Assembly: GCF_018531495.1 (NCBI RefSeq)
Contig: NZ_JAHDTI010000007.1
Span: forward strand, 186,001-250,000
Source: Nonomuraea sediminis
GTDB lineage: Bacteria; Actinomycetota; Actinomycetes; Streptosporangiales; Streptosporangiaceae
Direction of reading: 5' to 3'
DNA length: 64,000 nucleotides
This document shows, in pieces, positions 50,577 to 58,201 of the stretch; positions within the stretch are counted from its first letter, which is position 1, and every line of letters starts with the position of its first letter. The notes beneath the pieces are model-generated. The model searched no databases. It had not been told where the DNA came from and was given only the letters and a program-made list of their open reading frames with translations. A program made the translations under genes and the position numbers.

Positions 50577-51919
50577 ACATCATTCCCCGTCCCGCCCGAT
50601 TGACCAGGCGACCTGGCTCCTGGCGGCCGGCTCCCGACGGCGTCACGCTGCGCGTCGAGCGGACCGGACTGGGGCCTGAGGGATACCGCCTCTCCGTCAC
50701 ACCCGACGGAGTGCTGGTCATCGCCGAGGACGAGCGCGGGTTGCGGTGGGCGGAGCAGACGCTGCGCCAACTGGAGGCCGATGGACAGGTGCCGTGCGTC
50801 GAGATCGAGGACGCCCCGCGCTTCCCCTGGCGGGGCGTGATGCTGGACGTGGGCCGCTGGTGGTTCCCCGTCGGCTTCCTGCGCCGGATGATCGACCTGG
50901 CCGCCCTGCACAAGCTGAACGTCGTCCACCTGCACCTCACCGACGACCAGGGCTGGCGCATGGAGATCGAGCGCTACCCCAGGCTGACCGAGGTCGGCGC
51001 GTGGCGCGCGGAGTCCATGCTCGGCCACCACCGCGACCAGCGCTACGACGGCCGTCCGCACGGCGGCTTCTACACCAAGCAGGAGCTGCGCGACCTGGTC
51101 GAGTACGGCACGAGCCGCGGTGTGACCCTGGTCCCGGAGATCGACCTGCCCGGGCACATGCGCGCGGCCATCGCCGCGTACCCGCACCTGGGCAACCACC
51201 CGGAGGCCGAGCTGCCGGTGCCGGGCGAGTGGGGCGTGCACGAGCAGGTGCTGAACGTGGAGGAGGAGACGATCCGCTTCTGCCAGGACGTGCTGGCCGA
51301 GGTCCTGGAGGTCTTCCCGAGCCCGTACGTGCACATCGGCGGCGACGAGTGCCCGAAACGGGAATGGCGCGAGTCGCCGCGCGTCCAGCAGCGTATGCGC
51401 GAGCTGGGGCTGCCCGACGAGGACGCGCTGCAGAGCTGGTTCGTCGGCCGGATGGCGGAGTTCCTGGCCGCCCATGGCCGCCGCCTGGTCGGATGGGACG
51501 AGATCCTGGAGGGTGGGCTCGCACCGGGCGCCACCGTGATGTCGTGGCGGAGCGAGGAGGGCGGCGTCGCCGCCGCCAAGGCGGGGCACGACGCCGTGAT
51601 GTGCCCCGCCTCGCACACCTACTTCGACCACTACCAGGCCGACCCCGAGACCGAGCCGCTGGCCATCGGCGGGCTCACCACGCTCGCCCAGGTGTACGCC
51701 TACCAGCCGGTGCCCGCCGGGCTCGACGCCGGCGCCGCCCACCACATCCTGGGCACTCAGGGGCAACTGTGGACGGAGTACCTGCCCACGCCGGAGCAGG
51801 TGGAGTACATGGCCTTCCCACGGCTGTGCGCGCTGGCGGAGGTGGCCTGGGGCACCGCCGGTGACTTCGCCGAGTTCGAGGAACGGCTGGCGCGGCACCT
51901 GCCGCACCGGACGTCCTAG
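50573..51919 (+). CDS. Beta-N-acetylhexosaminidase (GH20)
   Basis: A 448-residue enzyme. An N-terminal GH20b-like strand domain spans about residues 1-75, then a TIM barrel: DAPRFPWRGVMLDVGRWWFP, LHKLNVVHLHLTDDQGWRME, and the catalytic Asp-Glu pair in YVHIGGDECPKREW. Substrate contacts include VMSWRSEEGG and GTQGQLWTEY. It removes terminal GlcNAc or GalNAc. There is no signal peptide, so it acts on imported oligosaccharides together with the fucosidase. It is translationally coupled to the EEP gene. Confidence 0.93.
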   Translation: MNIIPRPARLTRRPGSWRPAPDGVTLRVERTGLGPEGYRLSVTPDGVLVIAEDERGLRWAEQTLRQLEADGQVPCVEIEDAPRFPWRGVMLDVGRWWFPVGFLRRMIDLAALHKLNVVHLHLTDDQGWRMEIERYPRLTEVGAWRAESMLGHHRDQRYDGRPHGGFYTKQELRDLVEYGTSRGVTLVPEIDLPGHMRAAIAAYPHLGNHPEAELPVPGEWGVHEQVLNVEEETIRFCQDVLAEVLEVFPSPYVHIGGDECPKREWRESPRVQQRMRELGLPDEDALQSWFVGRMAEFLAAHGRRLVGWDEILEGGLAPGATVMSWRSEEGGVAAAKAGHDAVMCPASHTYFDHYQADPETEPLAIGGLTTLAQVYAYQPVPAGLDAGAAHHILGTQGQLWTEYLPTPEQVEYMAFPRLCALAEVAWGTAGDFAEFEERLARHLPHRTS

Positions 51920-52749
51920 GCGAACGGCCGCCCCGTCAGGGCCCCGTCCGGCGCGACGCCCAGGGCCGCGAGCACGTGCGCGTGCACGTCGGCCTGCTCC
52001 AGCCGGGCAGGCGGCCTCGTGGGCACGCCCGGTCCCGACGCGGCGATCCAGGCGGTGCGCTCCGGCTCGCTCTCGCCGCCGTGGCCGCCCTCGTCGGCAT
52101 GCCCATGGTCGGTCACCGCGATGACCGTCCAGCGCTCGGCGGCGAAGCCGGGACGGTTCTCGATGGCGGCGATCACCTCGCCGATGCGCCGGTCCGAGCT
52201 CTCGATCGCCTCGGTGTAGGCGGGCGTGAGGCCCTGGTCGTGCGCCACCACGTCGGGCAGCCCGAAGTAGACGAACGCCGCGGAGATGGAGTCGCCTCCG
52301 AGCACCTTCGCGGCGTCGTCGGCGACCAGCTGGTCGGCGTCTTGCCAGGCGGGCAGCGTGGGCGGGTCCTCGCCGTAGGGCAGCGTGCCGCCGCCCAGGA
52401 AAATGGGGCCGCCCAGGGTGTCGGTGACGAGCTGGGGCCAGCATCCCGAGGCGTACGTGGTGCCGCCATGCTGCCTGACCCTCGTCAGGAAGTCCGGATA
52501 TTTCGCGAGATGGTGGCCGCGCAGGTCGTTGTCGTAGATGCCGTGCCGGTTGGCGAGCACGCCGGTGGCGACCGTGGCCCACCCAGGTCCGGAGATCGTC
52601 GGCCCCGCGTCGTTGACCCGCACCGGGGCGAGGAACCCGGCGGCCTCGATCGCGTCCAGCGTGGGCGTGCGCGCCGCCCGCAGGGTGTCGTACCTGACCC
52701 CGTCGACACCGAAGACGACGACGTGGTCACGGATGCTGTGCTCAGTCAC
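51916..52749 (-). CDS. Alkaline phosphatase / nucleotide pyrophosphatase family protein
   Basis: A protein of about 277 residues. The first metal Asp is in HVVVFGVDGVRYDTLRAART, the nucleophile region is NDAGPTISGPGWATVATGV (Thr or Ser), and later metal ligands are in VYFGLPDVVAHDQG and AVTDHGHADEGGHGG. The order fits the type I phosphodiesterase (NPP) group. I choose GTG 52747-52749; the frame is open to a TTG at 52785. It faces the GH20 gene with a 4-nt 3' overlap. It may finish the removal of phosphate or nucleotide groups for the glycan locus, but it is on its own transcript. Confidence 0.83.
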   Translation of the reverse strand: MTEHSIRDHVVVFGVDGVRYDTLRAARTPTLDAIEAAGFLAPVRVNDAGPTISGPGWATVATGVLANRHGIYDNDLRGHHLAKYPDFLTRVRQHGGTTYASGCWPQLVTDTLGGPIFLGGGTLPYGEDPPTLPAWQDADQLVADDAAKVLGGDSISAAFVYFGLPDVVAHDQGLTPAYTEAIESSDRRIGEVIAAIENRPGFAAERWTVIAVTDHGHADEGGHGGESEPERTAWIAASGPGVPTRPPARLEQADVHAHVLAALGVAPDGALTGRPFA

Positions 52750-52828
52750 CCGTTGATCGTCGCCGTGCCGGCGCGGCGCCGACAAGGTCGGGCTTTCCTA
52801 TGAGCGCTATTGCCGGAACGTATCTGGC

Positions 52829-53473
52829 TCAGGTGCGGCCGCTGAACGCCAGCTTGCTCCCGAGCGCGATGAGAACCACCCCGACGACGCTGTCCACCAC
52901 GCGCTCGAAGTAACGGCGACCGATCAGCCGGGCAGTGCGGTGAGCCGCGACCGCGAAGACACACTGCCCGCTGAAATTGGCCACAGCCGCGATCAGCGCC
53001 AAACCGATCACGAGCGGAGCCGAAGCCAACCCGTGAACGGTGACGAATTGCGGAAGCACGGCGGTGAAGAACGCCCCAGCCTTGGGATTGAGCAGGTTCG
53101 TTGCCAATCCCTGCCTGAACAGCGCTCTCGCCGAGACCGCGGGTCGTGACTCGGCCGCCGACACGATCCCGGCGGTCGGCTGGCGCTTCCACGCCTGCCA
53201 GAGCATGCGGACTCCGAGATAGCCGAGGTAAGCGGCGCCGGCCAGCTTCAACACGGTGAAAGCCAACGCGGACGCCGCCAGAATCACCGCGATGCCCAGA
53301 CTCGCGGCCAGCCCCCAGATCAGAAGCCCCACGGCACTGCCCACACCGGTGCGTACACCACCTGACCAGCCATGGCGCATCGCGTTACGCAAGACCACAG
53401 CCGTATCGGGTCCCGGAGTAATGGTGATCAGCGCAACGACACTCAAATAAGCCAGCAGTGCTTCACCACTCAT
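52829..53473 (-). CDS. LysE family translocator (RhtB-like exporter)
   Basis: A 214-residue membrane protein with about six helices. The family signature is LITITPGPDTAVVLRNAMRH at the N-terminus, followed by GVGSAVGLLIWGLAASLGIA and AGAAYLGYLGVRMLWQAW; FRQGLATNLLNPKAGAFF is the second conserved loop. It would export an amino acid or small metabolite. I start at ATG 53471-53473, at the conserved N-terminus. It stands alone between the phosphatase and the protease. Confidence 0.9.
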   Translation of the reverse strand: MSGEALLAYLSVVALITITPGPDTAVVLRNAMRHGWSGGVRTGVGSAVGLLIWGLAASLGIAVILAASALAFTVLKLAGAAYLGYLGVRMLWQAWKRQPTAGIVSAAESRPAVSARALFRQGLATNLLNPKAGAFFTAVLPQFVTVHGLASAPLVIGLALIAAVANFSGQCVFAVAAHRTARLIGRRYFERVVDSVVGVVLIALGSKLAFSGRT

Positions 53474-53503
53474 GACCGCTGAGTCTAGAGCCACGAGATC
53501 CAC

Positions 53504-53873
53504 GAGACTTTGCCTGCCTCGAGTCCGTTCCGCTTCACGGTGTACTACCGGTTGAAGGAGCGCTCCGGGTGACGCGACCGGATCATTCGCCTCGTCCGCC
53601 CACCGAGCTCGCGGCTATCAGCATCTGAGGCGAACGCCGCAGGGACGGTGGCCTTGCGCCGATGGCGTTCGTCGGTCGTGGCGGGCGGCCGTCATCGCCG
53701 CCGGTGCGTCGAACAGGTTGACCGCCGACGCCTCGCGCGGTTGCCGCGACGACCCGGTACGGCTCGAGCCAGCCGTACCGCAGGGTTGTGGCCATGACGC
53801 GGAAAGGTGTCGTTGTGTCGGCGCCTTGGGCCCGCCGTACCCGGTCCGTCGTGCCTGAAGCGCAGGCAGCAGG
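53504..53873. other. Intergenic stretch of 370 bp
   Basis: No open frame here has a family match or a good ribosome site. It holds the hairpin at 53755-53780. The remaining sequence has high GC and scattered short repeats, and could carry remnants of coding sequence I cannot identify. Confidence 0.4.
53755..53780 (-). terminator. Hairpin downstream of the protease gene
   Basis: CGGTACGGCT (53755-53764) pairs with AGCCGTACCG (53771-53780) around CGAGCC, a 10-bp perfect stem about 95 bp beyond the protease stop. There is no T-run. Confidence 0.55.
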
Positions 53874-54692
53874 TCAGCTGTACTTGCGGATCGTCTTGCT
53901 GATCCAGTCCGCATAGGCGGGCACGTTGGTGTACAGACCGGGGCCTTCCGCGCAGGACGGGCTCTTGGCACCGGGGCCGGAGGTGACGCCGATGAGCTCC
54001 CATCGGCCGCCCCGGCCACGCTGGATCTGCGGGCCGCCGGAGTCGCCGTTGCACGCCATGGCCTTGGACACCTGGCTGACCGTGCACAGGCGGGTGCCGC
54101 CGGCGAAGCCGGGGCCGCATTCGGAGATCGCGCCGCGGCGGGTGTCGAGCTGGCGGAGCCTGCCGGACATCTTCCAGTCAGCCGGGTTCTTGCTGAACTT
54201 GGTGATGCCGAAGCCGATGATCCGGGTCGGGGTGCCGGGCTTTCCTGGGCGGTCGGCGATCCGGATGGGCTTGTAGGACACGGGGCGGTCCAGGCGGACC
54301 AGCGCGATGTCGTTCTTGTTGGGTGAGGCCTGGGCGTAGCCGGGGTGGACCACCGCCTGAGCGATCTTACGGACCGTTCCGCCTGACTTGCGCTTGTCAC
54401 TGCCGATGCGGACCGTTCCCTTCGGAATCGACCCGATCTCCATGTCGAGGCAGTGTGCCGCGGTCACCACCCACTGCGGGTTGATCAGCGCTGCTCCGCA
54501 GTTGCCGTCCTCGAGGCCCAGGGCCGGCGCGGACGTGGGGATGGAGGCCATGAACGGGTAGTTCTCGGTGGGCTTCTTACCGTTGATGATCGCTCCTGCG
54601 CTACCGGCGGTCGCCGCGAGACAGGCCGCACCGGCCAGAGCGACAACAGCGGAACGTGACATAGCTCGACGGAACGATCTCGTGCCAAACAC
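53874..54692 (-). CDS. Secreted trypsin-like serine protease (S1A)
   Basis: A preproprotein of about 272 residues. The N-terminus FGTRSFRRAMSRSAVVALAG followed by AACLAATAGSAGA is a signal peptide, then IINGKKPTENYPFMA gives the mature N-terminus of chymotrypsin-fold enzymes. The triad is His in VTAAHCLD, Asp in KNDIALVRLD and Ser in NGDSGGPQIQ; six Cys allow three disulfides. The specificity pocket residue is not assigned with certainty. I use GTG 54690-54692 with GAAGGG 9 nt upstream; ATG 54662 is the alternative. Confidence 0.9.
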   Translation of the reverse strand: MFGTRSFRRAMSRSAVVALAGAACLAATAGSAGAIINGKKPTENYPFMASIPTSAPALGLEDGNCGAALINPQWVVTAAHCLDMEIGSIPKGTVRIGSDKRKSGGTVRKIAQAVVHPGYAQASPNKNDIALVRLDRPVSYKPIRIADRPGKPGTPTRIIGFGITKFSKNPADWKMSGRLRQLDTRRGAISECGPGFAGGTRLCTVSQVSKAMACNGDSGGPQIQRGRGGRWELIGVTSGPGAKSPSCAEGPGLYTNVPAYADWISKTIRKYS

Positions 54693-54880
54693 AGGGAGTA
54701 GCCCTTCACTGGAAGATTGAGACGCTATGAAGCTATTCGTCCTCATCCGGCGGCGAGATCATGGCAGCACGCCAACTCGGGGTAGGGATAACCCCACCTG
54801 ACCAGCGCAGACGTAGCAGCGTCAGGCTTTCGTCGACATCCTGCGCAGCGCGGGGATCAGTGTCCGATCGAGGAACCGGC

Positions 54881-54933
54881 GATCAGTAGAACCAGACGAC
54901 GAGCCGCACGTCCTCCGCGCCATGCAGCCCGGC
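54881..54933. repeat. 53-bp direct repeat, copy 1
   Basis: This copy contains the 3' end of the hypothetical gene at 54883 on the minus strand, including the stop. An identical 53-bp copy lies at 55565-55617. Confidence 0.85.
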
Positions 54934-55314
54934 AAGCGTCCTCATCACGTCCCAGACCGGTGCCCAATGGGTCTGTGCCCCGGCGACAGAACTTCGGCTG
55001 AGTGTGCCGGAGCGATCGGTCTCGTCCCAGTCGGCGGATGCCAGCTCAGCCCAGCTGATCCACGTCGTTCCCCATACGTCCTCCGGGCCGCCCGAGGCGT
55101 TGAACACGTCCCGCAGTTCGTCCGAGGCGTCATCAGGCAGGCCGCGCTCCTCAGTCAGCGGCTGGAACCCGAAGGAGTTACGGACGCCGAACAGGCAGGC
55201 GAGTGCGTCATACGCGTTGCCGATGTTCAGAAGATAGAGATCGATGGCGACTTGCCATACCGCGTCCTCATCGTCTCCTTCCCAGATATGGCCCCAAGGC
55301 CTGCACTCGATCAT
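54883..55314 (-). CDS. Hypothetical protein ending in a VRLVVWFY motif
   Basis: A protein of about 143 residues from ATG 55312-55314; GTG 55341 and TTG 55362 are alternative starts. It is acidic and Trp-rich: WGHIWEGDDEDAVWQVAID, then TTWISWAELASADWDE, WAPVWDVMRTLAGLHG and the C-terminal RLVVWFY. I recall similar proteins in many actinomycetes without a known role. Acidic, Trp-rich small proteins of this kind can be immunity proteins, but no toxin gene is adjacent. A copy of its last 53 bp lies 630 bp upstream (55565-55617). Confidence 0.65.
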   Translation of the reverse strand: MIECRPWGHIWEGDDEDAVWQVAIDLYLLNIGNAYDALACLFGVRNSFGFQPLTEERGLPDDASDELRDVFNASGGPEDVWGTTWISWAELASADWDETDRSGTLSRSSVAGAQTHWAPVWDVMRTLAGLHGAEDVRLVVWFY

Positions 55315-55564
55315 CCCGCTTACATCAGTGGACACGCCCACATTCTGCCGAGAAGGGATCAATTCCGACCGAGGAACCGGCTCGCCCTGTGTGAGTCACG
55401 GCGCGCGCTTCGCAGCCTGCTGGAGGGCCGTTTCTACACCATCCCCGAGTCGCGGATCGGGCCGAAGCCCGCAGGCTGACGCTGCCGGCCGGGGCGGTGG
55501 CATCGGCCGGGATCGAGCGGGGGCCAGGCTCGGGTTGACCGGAGAGGCGGTGTCCCAGTTCCGA

Positions 55565-55617
55565 GATCAGTAGAACCAGACGACGAGCCGCACGTCCTCC
55601 GCGCCATGCAGCCCGGC
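55565..55617. repeat. 53-bp direct repeat, copy 2 (remnant of a second gene copy)
   Basis: Identical to 54881-54933 and in the same orientation. It carries the last 16 codons and stop of the hypothetical gene but no body of a gene; sequence to its right diverges at once. It marks a tandem duplication followed by deletion. The 200 bp between the gene and this copy has no other recognisable gene. Confidence 0.85.
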
Positions 55618-55648
55618 GAGGGTGGTCGAGGCTGTGGAGGTGCTGGGG

Positions 55649-56104
55649 TCAGGTGGTGGCTGCGCCTGGGCCTGGTAGTGGGTCGATGTCGTTGGCGTGC
55701 ATCGGTTGGCCGCAGTGGGCGCAGCGTAGGTCGACGTGGCTGATCTGGCCGCAGGCGTGGTGGCGGTAGAGGACGGGTGGTCCGGCTTGGCCGGCGAGCC
55801 ATTTGTCGCCCCAGGCGGTCATGACCATGAGCAGGTCGACGAGTTCGGTGCCCTTGGCTGTCAGGTGATACTCGAAGCGTGGCCGCTGGTCGTAGGGGCG
55901 GCGCTCGAGTACGCCCTGGTCGAGGAGGTGGTTGAGCCGTTCGGTCAGTACCTTGCGTGAGATGCCGAGGTCGGCCTGGAGTTGGTCGAACCGGGTAAGT
56001 CCGACCCATATGTCACGCAGGATCAGCGGTGACCAGGGTTCGCCGATGACGTCGAGGGTGCGGGCGATGGAGCAGGCCATCTCGCCGAAGTTCGTGCGCT
56101 GCAT
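55649..56104 (-). CDS. HxlR family regulator with C-terminal zinc-ribbon-like tail
   Basis: A 151-residue winged-helix regulator. The HxlR core is CSIARTLDVIGEPWSPLILR, DIWVGLTRFDQLQADLG, ISRKVLTERLNHLLDQGVLE and YHLTAKGTELVDLLMVM; the Cys in the first segment can be redox-sensitive. The tail has HHACGQ and CAHCGQP, four ligands for a zinc ribbon. It is divergent from the reductase at 56197, with two operator copies between them. It probably represses both genes until a reactive electrophile or metabolite appears. Confidence 0.92.
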   Translation of the reverse strand: MQRTNFGEMACSIARTLDVIGEPWSPLILRDIWVGLTRFDQLQADLGISRKVLTERLNHLLDQGVLERRPYDQRPRFEYHLTAKGTELVDLLMVMTAWGDKWLAGQAGPPVLYRHHACGQISHVDLRCAHCGQPMHANDIDPLPGPGAATT

Positions 56105-56123
56105 GCCAGCAGTCTAGCCGTTG

Positions 56124-56179
56124 GGGTTCCCTCAGGGAACTCTAGGTGCTACGGTCATGGAGTCTCTTCAAGGAACTCC
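56124..56179. promoter_or_regulatory. Twin HxlR operator candidates
   Basis: GTTCCC-TCA-GGGAAC (56126-56140, in the context GGGTTCCCTCAGGGAACTC) and the weaker GGAGT...ACTCC at 56159-56179 (inner CTTCAAGGAACTCC) have centres 36 bp apart. Each lies close to one of the divergent starts. Confidence 0.7.
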
Positions 56180-56196
56180 AGAAAGGGAGCACGCGG

Positions 56197-56790
56197 ATGA
56201 GCAAGGTCTTGGCCGCTCTGGCGGTGTCGGTCGACGGGTACATCACCGGGCGCGACCCGGGCGCCGGGCGTGGACTCGGTGACGGTGGGATGCTGTTCAA
56301 CTGGTACTTCGACGGTGACACGCCCAGCCAGGTGTTCGACGGGTTCAAGCTGAGCGCGCCCAGCGCCCGCGTCTTCGACGCCTTGGCCGGACGCGTGGGC
56401 GCGATCGTGGCCGGGCGCAACACCTACGAGGACTCCGAGCATTTCGGCGGCGGCAGCCCGCACCCGCGGGCCCGGCTGGTCGTCCTCAGTCACCGGCCGG
56501 TGCCGGAGATCACCGACCGGCAGACCCTGGTCACCACCGGTATCCAGGATGCGATCGCCGCGGCCCGCGAGGCCGCCGGCGGCAAGGACGTCGGCCTCAT
56601 GGGTGGCGGCGTCGTGACCGAGGCGTTGAAGGCGGGCCTGGTCGACGAGGTGATCCTCCACCAGGTGCCGATCCTGCTCGGCGGCGGCCGCCCGTTCTTC
56701 CAGGCGCTTCCCGAACACGTGCGCCTGCGCCTGGTCGAAGCCGTCCCGGCGCCCGGCGTCACCCACCTCCACTACGAGGTCGAGCGCTGA
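56197..56790 (+). CDS. Dihydrofolate reductase family protein (RibD C-terminal type), copy 1
   Basis: A 197-residue reductase-fold protein. It begins KVLAALAVSVDGYITGRDPG, has the NADPH site GAIVAGRNTYEDSEHFGG and LMGGGVVTEALKAGLVDEVI, and ends with VTHLHYEVER. These proteins are related to the RibD reductase domain and reduce small heterocycles or unknown substrates with NADPH. AAAGGGAG precedes ATG 56197. It is followed by a PPOX gene and faces HxlR across the twin operators. A second copy lies at 59082. Confidence 0.9.
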   Translation: MSKVLAALAVSVDGYITGRDPGAGRGLGDGGMLFNWYFDGDTPSQVFDGFKLSAPSARVFDALAGRVGAIVAGRNTYEDSEHFGGGSPHPRARLVVLSHRPVPEITDRQTLVTTGIQDAIAAAREAAGGKDVGLMGGGVVTEALKAGLVDEVILHQVPILLGGGRPFFQALPEHVRLRLVEAVPAPGVTHLHYEVER

Positions 56791-56898
56791 TCCTCGCCAT
56801 CGGTGGCCCGGCGACGAAACCCCCTGCTGCCGACACCGGGTTCGTCCCTGCTTTCGACCTCGCCGACCATGCCGACAAACCATCTCCAGGAGAAGAAG

Positions 56899-57282
56899 AT
56901 GCTCAACCCCGACGTACGCCGCGTCCTCGACGGCACCTCGCTTGCCCACCTGGCCACCGTCCTGCCGGACGGCTCGCCGCACACCGTGCCGCTCTGGGTC
57001 GGCACCCACGGCGACCATGTCGTCTTCCTCACCGGTCCGGACTCACGCAAGGCCCGTAACCTGCGTCGCGACCCGCGGGTGGCGCTCTCCGTGGCGCCCG
57101 CCGACAACCCGTTCGAGCCCGTCATCATCCGCGGTCAGGTCGTCGAATGGCTCGAAGGCGACGCGGCCTGGGAGATCATCGACCGGCTATCCGCGAAGTA
57201 CATCGGCAGGCCCTATTCCCGAGCAGAGGAACGCGTCGTCGCCGTCATCCAGCCCGAGCGCCAGACCGCCGGCCGCGACTGA
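56899..57282 (+). CDS. PPOX-class (pyridoxamine 5'-phosphate oxidase-like) F420-dependent protein
   Basis: A 127-residue split-barrel protein: AHLATVLPDGSPHTVPLWVG, VVFLTGPDSRKARNLRRDPR, VALSVAPADNPFEPVIIRGQ. The RKARNLRRDPRVALS segment is typical of the F420 or FMN-binding PPOX family. It would reduce or bind small heterocyclic or quinone-like compounds. CCAGGAG precedes ATG 56899. It follows the RibD-like reductase by 108 bp and probably shares its HxlR control. Confidence 0.88.
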   Translation: MLNPDVRRVLDGTSLAHLATVLPDGSPHTVPLWVGTHGDHVVFLTGPDSRKARNLRRDPRVALSVAPADNPFEPVIIRGQVVEWLEGDAAWEIIDRLSAKYIGRPYSRAEERVVAVIQPERQTAGRD

Positions 57283-57595
57283 CCCGCCCCCCTCGATATG
57301 GCAGGGGTTTTGCCGGCGTGGCAGAAAAGGGCAGATGTGAGCAGCGACTATTTTCGCGTCATTCCTAGCTCGGTCTGGTTACGCCGTGTTGTGAAGGCGG
57401 TACGTTGCTCAACGATCCCAACTGCCATCTGCCCGCTGGGTTCGCGCGTTTTATCTTCGAGGTGATTTCGGACGTGCAGCAAGCGGCGAGTATTCGCAGC
57501 CGATCCATCGTTGGTGTTCGCCACCGGCTGCTCACGGCGGAGGTCCAGCGCGAGCAGCCGGTATGCCGAACACGCGAGCGATCAGGTGCGGACGC
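57283..57595. other. Intergenic stretch of 313 bp
   Basis: The GC content drops here and no frame with a ribosome site encodes a recognised protein. A 69-codon frame at 57405-57614 has no family features. Possibly relic sequence of a mobile gene. Confidence 0.4.
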
Positions 57596-57826
57596 TCAGC
57601 AGGGAGTCTCGTAGAACTCCGGGTACGATCCGCGCCTGCCCACCCATGACTCGTCGCCGACGCAGTTCTCGTACTTGATCCCCACCAGCGTCGTGTGGTC
57701 GGAGTCGCTGTAGTAGTACGTCTCGCAGTGGAAGTCGATCCTGCAGGCGCGGGCGTGCGCGGGCGAGCTGATGACGGTGAGGGTGCTGAGGGCGAGCAGG
57801 ACGGCCAGCGATGCGCGTCGAATCAT
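57596..57826 (-). CDS. Small secreted cysteine protein, DUF6289-like
   Basis: A 76-residue precursor. Residues 1-25 (MIRRASLAVLLALSTLTVIS, then SPAHA) are a signal peptide. The mature 50 residues carry Cys in RACRIDFHCETYYYSDSD, one in KYENCVGDE and a C-terminal Cys, and the pattern YYYSDSDHTTLVGIKYENC is like small actinomycete proteins that I associate with DUF6289. AAGGAAGG precedes ATG 57824-57826. Function unknown; four Cys suggest two disulfides in the secreted form. Confidence 0.75.
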   Translation of the reverse strand: MIRRASLAVLLALSTLTVISSPAHARACRIDFHCETYYYSDSDHTTLVGIKYENCVGDESWVGRRGSYPEFYETPC

Positions 57827-58164
57827 GAAGGTCCTTCCTTAGGTGAGGAAGCGCTACTGCCCCGATGATCGATCGCAGAAGTGAACAGATCAATAAGGTC
57901 AATGCCGGTACTCAAATGGTCAAAACAATTGTCAGAGCACGGCACCTTCCGGCGCTGCGATAGCGGTAGAGACGTAAGCCATATTCTGATCTGTGGTTTT
58001 GTCCGACCCTCATTCGTGATTCAACGGTGAGTGTTCGCGTCCTTACCTTCGCGGGTACGGCTGCCTCGCTCACCCGTCTCGCGCAGGCGGGCCGGTTGGG
58101 TTGCCTGGGGGCCTGCCGAGCCGCGTGGAGCCGGTCGGAAACCCGACGTCTGTGAAGGTATTCC
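57827..58164. other. Intergenic stretch of 338 bp before the ArsR promoter
   Basis: The left 130 bp are AT-rich for this genome and hold the promoter of the small secreted gene (several TTGACC-like blocks on the minus strand). The right part has high GC. I see no gene in it. Confidence 0.4.
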
Positions 58165-58194
58165 TTGACATGAATATTCGTTGTGGAGAATACT
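58165..58194 (+). promoter_or_regulatory. Consensus promoter of the ArsR-SRPBCC gene
   Basis: TTGACA (58165-58170), 18 bp and AATACT (58189-58194) form a very good sigma-70-type promoter. GTG 58202 follows 7 nt later, so the start looks leaderless. An imperfect inverted repeat, ATATTC with GAATAC, spans the spacer and -10 and may bind the ArsR domain. Confidence 0.7.
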
Positions 58195-58201
58195 CAGGGA
58201 T

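Noticed and set aside
53618..54400. A 260-codon Ser/Arg/Pro-rich minus-strand frame
   Set aside because: It overlaps the protease gene in another frame and has no protein-like composition.
54922..55479. A 185-codon plus-strand frame over the hypothetical gene
   Set aside because: It is antisense to the better supported minus-strand gene and has no ribosome site. Its last 30 codons look coding-like but match nothing I recognise.
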